Source of the DNA: Amphibalanus amphitrite
Taxonomy: Eukaryota; Arthropoda; Thecostraca; Balanomorpha; Balanidae
Assembly (NCBI RefSeq): GCF_019059575.1
Contig: NW_024881507.1
Coordinates: 930,001-994,000 of the forward strand
Direction of reading: 5' to 3'
DNA: 64,000 nt
Under the pieces are notes generated by a model that saw only the letters and a program-made list of their open reading frames with translations, ran no database searches and was not told where the DNA came from. The translations under genes and the position numbers were made by a program. Of the stretch, positions 54,201 through 64,000 are shown piece after piece; positions within the stretch are counted from its first letter, which is position 1; the number at the start of each line of letters is the position of its first letter.

Positions 54201-55390
54201 ATAGAGCGTTATGACGGACACATGCGCTGCGGCCGAGTCCGGGCCGGGCCGGCGGCCGATACATGCTGTGATGGACGGCCTGTCCGGGGGCAGAGCCGCC
54301 GCCAGCCGGGCTGTGCTGCTGAGCTGGCGAGCGGACCGAGACGGCTGGCCAGCGCACTGAGCAGGGCCGGCCGCCGCAGCCGGGCAGATATCGCAGGTTC
54401 ACTGCACTCCCTAAAGGACTCTGTGCTGGTGTGACTGACTGCAGGGGGATCTGTCATTGTCTGAGGACCCGTGGCCATCTGAATGTGTGAGAGAGGTCAT
54501 TGTCCAGAGGTTAAGGACTGTTTCGCAGGGGAGATATTCTCCGAGGACCCGTGGCCATCTGACTGTGTGGGACGAGGTCATCTTCTATGGAGTAGTGACC
54601 TATATAACGGAAGGGATGGGGCTTGTGTCCCAGCACACGTGGCCAGCTGAAAACAAAAGGGTGGCAAAATTTTAGCCCAAAGACTCGTAGCTGCTGATCG
54701 ACTACCAGCCCAAAAGGATTATGACATCATTATGGATATATATGATGTCTCTCGACTAGGGGGTACTCGACTGATAAAATTCAGTGCTTATAAAGGAGCT
54801 CTCGTTCGTGCGTGCCTGCAGTGAAGCTCATCGATGACCTTCCTTCTGACTGGCAGATATTGTTGAGCGTCCATTGAGTGCGCTCATGTTGCTGCAGTAA
54901 TGCTATCGAGGCAACAGGCGGCGTCACGGCTCCATAAGTGGCCGTTCTATGTAGGCGGATAGTGCAGCCAGCTGTGTACTCAGCAGTCGGCAGACAGGGT
55001 CGATAACGGATGCTCTCCCCAGGCGCCGTGTTCCAGCGTTCCCATGACATGACATGACCTTCCGGTGGAATCGAAAGGGGGCGGTCCTAGTCACGCGATG
55101 CCTGATCAAAGAGCACATGCCAATGATGATAAGTAAAGTAATAATCATTCATAACAGACATATATAATCTGTCGAGTCTCAGAGTGCTTGGAGGACCGAT
55201 GGTGTCTAGTTCCCCTGTTTGGTTTCTGACTCCACCTAAAAAAAAAAAACATTATGTATATATGTATTTGCCAACGTTTGAAGTCATTATCCGCAAGCAG
55301 GATGATCGCAAAAGCAAAAGTATCGTAGAAAATGATTGCGATGAGCAAAAATTGCCAATTATTCTTTGAGAATCCATACTACATGTATTA

Positions 55391-55665
55391 GCCGTTTTCA
55401 CGACGGCCATCTGGTACACATTTGGTGCACATCTGGTACAGATTAGGTGCAGATTTGGTCAAATCAGGTTCAGTGTGTCTCTTAGCAGCTATCAGCTAGG
55501 GTTGCACTAATTGCTTATATGCCTACTTTGTCATATTAACAGAGAGCATCATCGATTTAAGCACTGAAATTGATTCATAAAATGAAGATATTTGCTGTAA
55601 AAGAAATTAGGTGCAGATTTGGTCAAGTCAGGTGCATTCGCCGGATAGCCCGTCGTGAAAACGGC
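55391..55665. mobile_element. TA-flanked MITE, 275 bp
   Basis: The inverted ends GCCGTTTTCACGACGG and CCGTCGTGAAAACGGC are perfect and bordered by TA (55389-55390 and 55666-55667). The interior repeats GGTGCAGATTTGGTCAA. It lies 9 bp from the next element. Confidence 0.78.
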
Positions 55666-55674
55666 TATTATATA

Positions 55675-57925
55675 CAGGGTGTCCAGAAAAAAACGGATAC
55701 TATTATTTTTTTCTGTAATTCCAAAAATAAACACCGCACATTTTAAAATGGCACATGCATGTATTCGCAAAAATATGGCAAAACAGACAGCAGGTGCCAC
55801 ATGACATGTAAACCCTGGCGTAAATGCCAGGGTTTAAATGCCATACATCCGACTTATGTATGGTATTAGGTTGCAATATGTCTGCAGAATGTCGTTGCGG
55901 GTGTTTGATGCTGTTCCGTTGAGCTTACAAGCGAATTGTTTGGAGATGCCTTGCATTGCATGGCAGTGGACTTGTGAGGCTTTTGGCGATGACAGTGCGT
56001 GGCCGGGGGGGGGGGGGGCAGGGAAGAGTTGTGACGAAATGATGGTTGATGAAGTGGCGAAATGTTGTGTAATTCGGTGTGTGCTTTATGCCTGCAATGT
56101 GCCGCTGTTTTGTGCCCATTTTAACACACAAAAGTTAGGGGGGAAAGCGGAAAGGTGGCACGCATTTTTGACAGATTGTGCAAATGTGCAACCAAGTATG
56201 GGCCCCAGTGGCTCTTTGTTGTACTGCAAATTTATGTCTTTATGTCTAACCCTTTGGTCAGTTGCGGCAGCTCCTCAAAGCAGATTCTCAATGTGAGCGG
56301 CCTTCCGGCGGATCAGCTCCAGCACTAGCACAGTCTGCAGGTGACTGATAGTCATGTTGATCATCTCGGAGCACTCAAAACTTTTTTACTACCTCCTGGA
56401 GAGTTCATTTTCATCAAACCCGCAAGATAATAGTATATTGAAAGGGTAACTCGCTGCTACCATTATGTGCATAGTAACGGTACGTGTTTAATATGAGCTT
56501 ATTCGCCAGCGAAGAGTATTATTACCATGTAAATATCAATATTACTCTCGCGATCCAGAACATCACGAAAACTCTTTCCTCCTGGGTATCATGACTCGGG
56601 TACAGATAGTCGTTTCATGCGTGGATCTTGTTTACCCTCGTGAAGATGATATTTGAAATGGAAACAATCAGCCAATCAGAAACGAGATCGGCCGTTTGCG
56701 GTTTGAAGGCCGCGCGCATCTGTCAGTTTTCGGCCGTTGGTCTCCGAGAGCGGATGTGAGCAGTGTCGGTGCCGCGCGGCGTGGCCGTTGGTGATTGTGC
56801 TTGTGTGTTGTTCATCGCCTATAGAGCCTCTGTGGACATTTTATTGTAAGTACCGATGTGCTAGAGCATTGCGTGCCGTTGAGTGGTGCTAATTTGACCT
56901 GGTTAACAGGACCCCGTGCACGGCCACGTGGCCTAGTGTTGTGAGTACGTACATTAATTTTGTTGTGATGCTACAAGTTTATGCATTTTGTTGGTGACTT
57001 TGAAAAAGCCTTGCACTGTAGTGATCCAGTCTCATTATCTCACGCAGACGGGCGACCACCCAGGAACGCCGTCGCTCACTTCAAATATTGTGCGCTCTGC
57101 CTAATCCAATATGAGGGCGCTGAATGTCTTGTATTCATATTCAAATTGCATTCAAGTTGTATCGTGGTGTTTATTTACCGCTTGTGCATTGCTGAACGCT
57201 TTGTATAAATTTGTATGAATAAGTGAAGAGTCTCACAATGTTCATGGTTGGTGTGCCCCTCGTATTGTTTGTACGGAAGCCAAATATACCTACATTGTTG
57301 CTCTTGAAACATTTTTTTTTAGTTGGTGAGCTCCGGTTAACAGAAGCTTCGTGAAGCTTCTGAAGAAAGCGTCTGTGGGTCTGTTACCATCCTCTGGGGG
57401 GTTTACACTAAAGGAAAGAGTAAACATTACCATGTGACAAAGGGTAGGCCATAAGAATATACTCTCTGTAGGAGGGTAAAGCACAGAGTAGATGATGCGT
57501 TACTCCCTAAAAAAGGGTTCCGTTAAAGATTTACCCTTTCAAAGAGTGTAACCCAAAAAATGTTACACTCTAGACAAGAGTAAATCAAAAGAGTTTACCA
57601 TTCAGAAGATGGTAAAAAACGTCTGTGTGTCATGTTACCCCTCCCTGGCGAGTTTACTCTTCATGAAAGAGTAAAATTTACCATCTGGAAGGTGGTAAAA
57701 AACGTCTGTGTGTCAAGCTACCATGCTATGGCGGGTTTACCCTTCAGGAAATGGTAAAACAGTTTTCAGTGAGGGCAGGCAGACAACTTTCCAACGACGT
57801 ATTACAGTGCGCATGAGTTTTGCCAAATCTTGCACTATAAGCACATGAAGTTGGAAAGAAATCGGCACGTGCGTTAATTAGTGCGACTTAATTTCCGTAG
57901 TATCTTTTTTTTTCTGGACACCCTG
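55675..57925. mobile_element. Mariner-type element without transposase, interrupted
   Basis: The ends CAGGGTGTCCAGAAAAAAA and TTTTTTTCTGGACACCCTG are inverted and flanked by TA (55673-55674 and 57926-57927). No transposase signature was found. The 152-codon frame at 55838-56296 has no mariner motifs. A CACTG-ended element (56372-57771) is inserted inside it. Confidence 0.75.
56372..57771. mobile_element. CACTG-ended element, 1.4 kb, nested in the mariner
   Basis: The ends align over about 38 bp: CACTCAAAACTTTTTTAC on the left and, inverted, CACTGAAAACTGTTTTACC on the right. AG occurs on both sides (56370-56371 and 57772-57773). The right third repeats GGTAAAAAACGTCTGTGTGT and GTTTACYCTTC motifs. 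A CpG-rich block (about 56660-56830) is followed by TTTTATT|gtaagt, which looks like a promoter plus first exon. Confidence 0.6.
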
Positions 57926-59179
57926 TACTATAATGTTAAGTATTATATATACTCAAAACTACCAAATGAATCATGCTGACTTCTATCTTTTGCCATGGAT
58001 TACCGGTATCTCGAGATCAAGAGCAATAAGGAAATGCTCAATCTTTTGTGATGCAATCCGGTAATCCATCTTCTCAGCCCTACCAAGCTCTACAGCGGCA
58101 GTGAATCTCCTGAAGGTCATGGAGCAAATCAAACCGCAAACGATTGACTGTGGGCCAGTGAATCAATGAGGAATTGGAATACTGAGCATGCATGGCCTTG
58201 GTAAAATCCACAGTAAGAGATGAGGCATGCGGCCTTGACATGTGCGGACTCATTTTTATCTTTTTTTTTTGTAAACGCATATTAAAACATGGGAACGTGT
58301 CTGACTCTTATATATGATCAGCAGGCAGCTTTAGGCACACAGACTTCCTCTGACAACCTAAACCACATGCTGTCCTTTCGATTCGCAAAGCAATATCTGT
58401 GACATTGCACGACTGGCTAGGGCACACCAACCGCCAACGACCCCAGATCTCTCACCGTTCCGTGCTTCTATCCTCAGGATACTGAAATCCTTCTCCTCCA
58501 CGCCGCAACCCCCCTCCGGGCTGGACAGGCAACTTTATCTCATGCGGGCTGCTCCCTTGGAGCGGCACCGCTGCTCCCGAGGGAGCGCACCCCGTAGCCG
58601 GGTGCAGTGAGTGCTTTGGGGCTGGGTGGCATGTCCTCTGGACGGGCTCAGCCCCGGCGACTCACTAGGGTGCCTGCCCAGACCAATGTCTCCCCCTATA
58701 TCCTATCATCCTCCCGGCTCTGAAATGGTCTTATTGGACCGAAAGGGCCTAACCAAACAAAATAAAAAAACAGATCTCTGACCTTCACGGTGAGCTCCTA
58801 GCCGCCCTGGCGCTGTCCCGGCCCCGCCCACGATCCCCTGACCCCTATACGCCGCGGAGCTCGGTCGCCCGGTCAGCCGTGCAGGACCCGGCCGGCTGCG
58901 GCTGGACGGACTGGCGCCGGACCCGTCAGCCGACTTCAAACCGAGACGTTTCCGCTCCGACCAACTTGTGGCGTGCACAGTGCTGGTTCGGCGGCCGTAT
59001 CGCGAAACTGGCGCCGCCCGAGCCGCGGCCCCAGTCGGACCTGTCGAAGGCAGTCAGGGCCGCTCAGATGAGTGCCAGGTCACTGCAGGGCGGTTGCTGA
59101 GAGGATGTTGGTACCGTGTTTCTGTCGTGAAGTTATACGGTAGCTCTGCTGGCCGTGATGGCATTGTAGGTGCTTGATA
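57926..59179. other. Sequence without a resolved gene
   Basis: Two GC-rich patches (58480-58620 and 58790-59100) have long open frames on the plus strand (for example LDGLAPDPSADFKPRRFRSD near 58900). They may be exons, but no consistent splice model or family was found. Confidence 0.35.
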
Positions 59180-60818
59180 CACTGTAAACCAAATTGACAA
59201 GTCTTGTGTAATATAACCAATCATCTCTTGGTATGTTTACCAACTGATACTTTTTAAACAAGCCGTTATCTGGTGCATTGCTTGTCAGGTGACAACTACG
59301 AGACAATAGTTACTATGCACACCAACTTCTCAGTATCCAGACCAACTCTACATTTGTTTCAACGTTTGTTTCTTAACCAGTTTTGGAAACTTGTTGCCGC
59401 ATGGTTATTTAACCGGCGCCTAACTTGTACTGGTCAGCTGGTCAGCATACACATGGTCAGCTGCGCCTGACGTCAGACTTGGCGGACCAATCAGCGGTCG
59501 CCGCCAGCCGTTAGCGGGCACCGGCGCGGCGGTTTCGAACCAGCAGTTGTCGCGCGGCCGCCGTGCAGCCTGGAGCAGCGACGAGGGCTGTTCCAACTTC
59601 CAGCATTTGTGCAGTAAAAAGTGAAATCTGTGAACTGTGGTGTTCCTGTTCGTGCTGTGAGTGAGGCCCCCTCTGGCCTGCGGGACGCACTAATCGTGCC
59701 TATACCCGCGGTCGAGACGCCTCCCTTCCCTGCGCGCGCAATGTACCTAAGTGGGCCAGACCTGTGCATGCACATGTGAGCAGATGTTTTGCGGTCGGTG
59801 TTTTTTATATATAAATACATTTATTTGCCTTTAATTCAACTCTTTGTATTTTTAACTTAACTGATGGACATATATATGGGCTGTAAAAGCTAATCTGGTT
59901 GGCGATCATGATTTATTCGAATTATCTGCGTGATCGTGCAACTGCCATGATTGTTATGGTCAATGTTCAGGAAATATTCGTCATACGGGCATGTTATACT
60001 TCTGGCTTGATGCGGTGCACAAAACCATGTTCTATACCTACCTCATGCATTTACCACATCCATTCGAAAATATGCACTCGGAATTGTCTCCAGCCAATAG
60101 TATTAATTACGTGACCGTAATAAATACTAATGATTCCAGAAACTTCCGAATGGATGTGGTGTACCTATGCATTCATTGATTATATAACCCATCAGTATTT
60201 TGTTTCTTGTCAGCGCAAGCCTTTGAGCAATAACTGATGCCTATCATGGTTTTGTGCACCACTTCCAGCCAAAAAATAACCTGTCCGTATAGAAAATATT
60301 TCCTGAATCAGTATCGTGGCAATTGAAAACGAACGCGAATCGTAAGTTCTTAAGGTTATCAACGCAAACAAAGCGATTGTAAGGAAGAATAAGTTCGAAA
60401 AGAGCGTTAGTACACTTCCTTGTTGACAATTTGTAAGCTAGCAATGCCCAGTCAAAGGCTAGTTCATTAACAAACCAGGGGTTGGTGAACCGACAAGGAA
60501 ACGACTATGCCTATCCAGAAGTTGGTAGGTCCACAAGGCCCAGACTAGTACTCAACAAGGTGACGCCTATGCGAATTGGAACCAAACTTGTAGACAAACT
60601 GTTAGTTTGTTGGCCAACAAGCCTGGGGTTGGTGAATCGACAAGGTATCGACAAGGTGACGCCTATGCGAATTGGAACCAAACTTGTAGACAAACTGTTA
60701 GTTTGTTGGCCAACAAGCCTGGGGTTGGTGAATCGACAAGGTATCGACAAGGTGACGCCTATGCGAATTGGAACCAAACTTGTAACAAGGAGCCAACTTG
60801 TAGATTTGGTTTACAGTG
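59180..60818. mobile_element. CACTG-ended element, 1.6 kb, with promoter-like block
   Basis: The ends CACTGTAAACCAAATTGACA and, inverted, CACTGTAAACCAAATCTACA are bordered by TA (59178-59179 and 60819-60820). A CpG-rich stretch with ACCAAT (about 59480-59660) ends at a donor-like GTGCT|gtgagt. Near the right end a 96-bp direct repeat occurs about two and a half times. Confidence 0.68.
60544..60790 (+). repeat. 96-bp tandem repeat next to the right end of the element
   Basis: Units beginning AAGGTGACGCCTATGCGAAT occur at about 60557, 60652 and 60748, with a diverged lead-in from 60480. Each contains GGAACCAAACTTGTAGA, which resembles the element's own subterminal sequence. As 96 is a multiple of three, the frame stays open through it; I do not consider it a gene. 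Confidence 0.85.
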
Positions 60819-61757
60819 TATGCAACTTCCCTTCAAGTTTGCGAAATAATTCATTTAACGATTGTGGTGTGTATGGAATTTATGAGTTACTACATATTGC
60901 AGATTCTAATGACATGAACGAATAAGATGCTTATGAATGTAGGCATCGTGAGTTAAACTACCGAACTCATATAGGGCATTGCATTGCAGCTTAACAATGT
61001 TTCCGTGAATGCAGTAGCAAATTTACGAAGTCGTCTGTTGCTAAAGTCTCAAAGATTTCCACATTGTGTGTTACGTAAGTGCAGAAGTCTGAAAACAAAT
61101 CTGCTCAGACACCCAATCAGTTTCCACTTTGGAATACCGACGGTCTGCAGTAGCTCTCGCTAACTTCTGCTGAAGGGCATCCATGTCAGTTTCAGGGCCG
61201 CTTGCCAGTGCCTGCACCTCACACTGACTCAGTTCAGATGTGCATTCATCAGCCAGCCCGGGGATGAAATCACGGGGTTCCCGATGTTATACCACCCAGG
61301 GCAGTGTGAACCCATCACGGACCGACACGAGATGAGGGCCACGACCGCTCGTGGAGGCCCGAGCGCGTGTCTCCGGCGCCACGTGGGGTGACGTCACACG
61401 GCCTCGGCCAATTGTGTAGAGTGGCCGGTAGCACCTCCGATGGCGGAGAGGCGCGGGAAGAGGATCGTTGGGCGACTCACTGTGCCGCTGTGACCCGACA
61501 CTAGGCCTGGCGACAATGGAGAGGGGGCAATATGAGGGCGACAGAAACGGTGCGCGCTATCTCAGGCTTTCAATTGTGATCATGTAACTGTATCGGTCTG
61601 GCCCGGACCCGGGCTGGGTGGACGGGGCTGGGGTCGGACTCGGCCGACGCGGGCCCATGTGCCGGCCATGTGTCTCCCCGGCGGCGACACGCGGTGGACG
61701 GGAGCCGCGGGCCGCGGCAGTGTGAGGTCGGCGATAGCCCGTGGTGGGTGAGCGACC
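60819..61757. other. Non-coding sequence upstream of the LTR-type element
   Basis: No host gene is seen. It may include the element's 5' end or LTR, but the partner repeat would lie outside the window, so this cannot be tested here. Confidence 0.4.
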
Positions 61758-62368
61758 GTGTGGAAATACATACAGAAACTACAAGCTATTTCGGCCTTGC
61801 GAAAAATGGCCAACAAGACCGGCAGTGGGACTGTAGACGTGAAAGGAGTGGACTCGAGTGGACAGACCGTGGCGGTGGCGCCCAGTGTCGCGTTCGACGC
61901 GCGTGTGATCGCCGAATTCGATGGGACCGGCGATGTGGTCGAATGGCTGGGCAGAGCGGAGCTGCTCTGCCAGCACCGCGGAGTGGATGCAGCAGCGATC
62001 ATCCCACTCCGGTTGACCGGCGGAGCCTTCGCCGTGTGGGCGCAGCTGCCGGACGAAAGCCGTGGCAGTTTGGCGGCCATACGCGCAGGCCTGTACCAGG
62101 CTTTTGCGCTTGATCAGCATGCAGCATACGAGGCCTTCACCACCCGAAGACTCCGCAGTGGAGAGTCAGCCGATGTGTTTCTGGCGGACCTTCAGCGGCT
62201 GGCACAGCTGTTTGGTGGCGTACCGGAGCGTGCGCTGACCTGCGCTTTTGTGGCAGGTCTGCCCGAGTCGGTTCGGCAGATGGTGCGGGCTGGGTCTAGA
62301 GCGGAAGGGCTCGACCTTGCCAGTGTGCTGGCGCGCGCCAGAGCTGTGCTCAGTGACGAGCGCGTGGC

Positions 62369-62399
<31 letters not shown>

Positions 62400-64000
62400 G
62401 CGGCCGGGCCGGCACCCCTCGCCCCCGCCCCCTCCCGTCAGCGGCTGTCAGCGCAGGAGGGACCGTCTCGCCGGGCCAGCCGGCCGCGGCGCTGCTGGGC
62501 ATGCGGTGATATAGGCCATATGTCCTTCTCATGCCCCCGCCGAGCTGCGGGAAACGACGGAGGAGAGGACGAGTCAGCGCCGGCGTCCTCTCGCGTGCAG
62601 CACTGAGCGGCGCTCTGCCAGTCGTGCAACTGCGAGTCAACGGGCGAGACTGTCGAGCGCTGATCGACACCGGCTGCACCGATAACATCATTTATGCACC
62701 GTTCTGCGAACAATGGCAGTGTGGACCTGTCTCGGTGACGACGATGAGCGGTGACGAGTTTCGATGCACTGGCTCGGGCAGTGCTGACGTGGTGACTGTG
62801 ACCGGGCAGCGGGCCCGAGTGAGTGTGCTGGTGGTGAGCGAGCGGCCCCTGGGAGTGGAACTAATTATCGGCATGTCTGGCATCTCTAGCCTGGGGGGTG
62901 TCAGTGTGCAGTCACCGTCTCAAGTCCGCTTCTGCGGAGCCGCTGCCCGTGCACCACTCGAAGTTGACGCGCCGGACTTTAGTGTGCGATTCGACTCGGC
63001 AGAGCGAAAGTGGACTGTGGCTTGGAAGTGGGCGGACAACTCTGGCCCTGAGTGCCTGGAAAACTCTGTGCCCCAGTACTCCGTGCCACGGTCCGCCCGC
63101 TACGAATTTGACACGGAGCTGGACACATGGATCAGCAACGGCTGGCTGCTGCCATACGACGAGCAGCGGCTCGGCCCACCGCGAGGGCTCGTGCCGCTGA
63201 TGGCTGTACAACAGAAGAATAAGGAGAAAGTGAGGCCAGTGCTGGACTATCGGGAGTTAAACAGCCACCTAAACGCCCACACCGCTGATGCAGATGTCTG
63301 CGCCGATCAGCTGAGGAAGTGGCGGCGTCACGGCAGAAACGTGGCGGTCGTTGACCTCAAAAAGGCGTACCTTCAGATCCATCTCGACGAAAGTCTATGG
63401 CCGTATCAAACGGTTGAGATTCGTGGGCAGCGTTTCTATCTGGGGAGGCTAGGTTTTGGACTCAGCCTAGGGCCGCTAGTCATGAAGGCGGTCGTCAGTG
63501 CTGTGCTGGCACAGGACCCTGAAATCCAGCGTGCAGTGCTCTCATATGTGGATGACTTGCTGGTAGATGAGGACATTGCGAGCGCGGAGCGGGTTGTCAG
63601 TCATTTCGCCAAGTATGGACTCGAGTGCAAGGCCCCTGAGCGTGTGTCTGATGGTGCGCGGCTGCTCGGACTGCGAGTTCGCCCACTGCGTGACGAGCTG
63701 CACTGGGTGCGAGACAACCCTGTCGGCCCCCCGCCCAGCCCGCTGACCCGCCGCAGTGTGTTTGCGTGGTGCGGTCGCCTGGTGGCCCACCTCCCGGTCT
63801 GTGGGTGGCTGCGTCCCGCTACAGCCTGGCTCAAACGCCGTGCTAATGCTGTGACACGCGGCTGGGACGACATGACAGGGGACCGTACGCTGCAGGCGCA
63901 GGTCGATCATGTGGCTGAACGGGTGAACGGTGACGATCCGGCGCACGGCGTGTGGTGTGTCTCAGGTGACGCGGCCGTGGTGTGGACGGATGCCAGCTCG
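61758..64000 (+). mobile_element. LTR-type retroelement, gag and part of pol, cut by the window edge
   Basis: A fossil-type entry. The parts seen in order are a gag-like frame with a CCHC zinc knuckle near its end, an aspartic-protease region, and a reverse transcriptase with a YVDD box followed by a connection region. Gag and pol lie in different frames, as is common in the family. A Ty3/gypsy-like (Metaviridae) lineage is the best guess. The visible part looks whole, with no obvious breaks, which suggests a young copy. The right end and both LTRs were not seen. Confidence 0.8.

Noticed and set aside
55838-56296. 152-codon frame as a transposase
   Set aside because: No helix-turn-helix or DDE/D motifs; it overlaps a poly-G run and lies in a non-autonomous element.
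58706-59100. Exon of a host gene
   Set aside because: Open in several frames on both strands because of high GC. No acceptor-donor pair gave a consistent frame, so it is described only as unresolved.
60482-60925. 147-codon frame as a gene
   Set aside because: It is created by the 96-bp direct repeat, which is a multiple of three and so stays open by construction.

Overview
The window looks like a piece of an arthropod, possibly crustacean, nuclear genome. It has spliced genes with GC-rich exons set in AT-rich introns, and many small DNA transposons with diagnostic target-site duplications. It also has tRNA-derived SINE heads, long GA/CT microsatellites and minisatellites. The species cannot be named from the sequence alone. 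All homology calls come from remembered family sequences; nothing was searched.

Layout. (1) 1.0-13.4 kb, minus strand: fourteen exons of a C2CD3-like centriole protein with consistent splice phases. The N-terminal exons were not found. One intron carries a mariner with an open transposase frame (4387-5668) and another a TTAA-type MITE (8753-9220). (2) 13.4-24 kb: repeats. Two hAT elements are nested, each with a perfect 8-bp target duplication, and the inner one is filled by a minisatellite. Next to them is a decayed P-superfamily element with a THAP remnant, 32-bp inverted ends and a 7-bp duplication. (3) 24.1-25.9 kb, plus strand: a three-exon pepsin/cathepsin-D-like gene with both catalytic motifs replaced. 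(4) 26-34.8 kb: mostly non-coding, with MITEs, fold-back repeats and a 36-bp micro-copy of the P-type ends. (5) 34.8-36.46 kb: a 76-bp satellite with 304-bp higher-order periodicity, touching the stop codon of (6) a multi-exon P/THAP9-type transposase gene (36.5-41.0 kb, minus). Upstream of that gene are two more copies of its candidate first exon, each holding a variable number of 27-bp repeats. (7) 41.2-50 kb: a LINE 3' fragment, microsatellites, fold-backs, two SINE heads and one possible gene start. (8) 50.3-60.8 kb: four elements with CACTG-type ends and 2-bp target duplications (CACTA/EnSpm-like). Three of them carry CpG-rich, promoter-like blocks, and one holds what looks like a complete two-exon mini-gene. 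(9) 61.7-64 kb: an LTR-type gag-pol element running off the right edge.

The two secure host genes (C2CD3 and the aspartic-protease homologue) have no visible functional link. The transposons form one theme: P, hAT, mariner, CACTA-like and TTAA families coexist, often nested, and mostly as internally deleted copies whose ends and target duplications can still be read.
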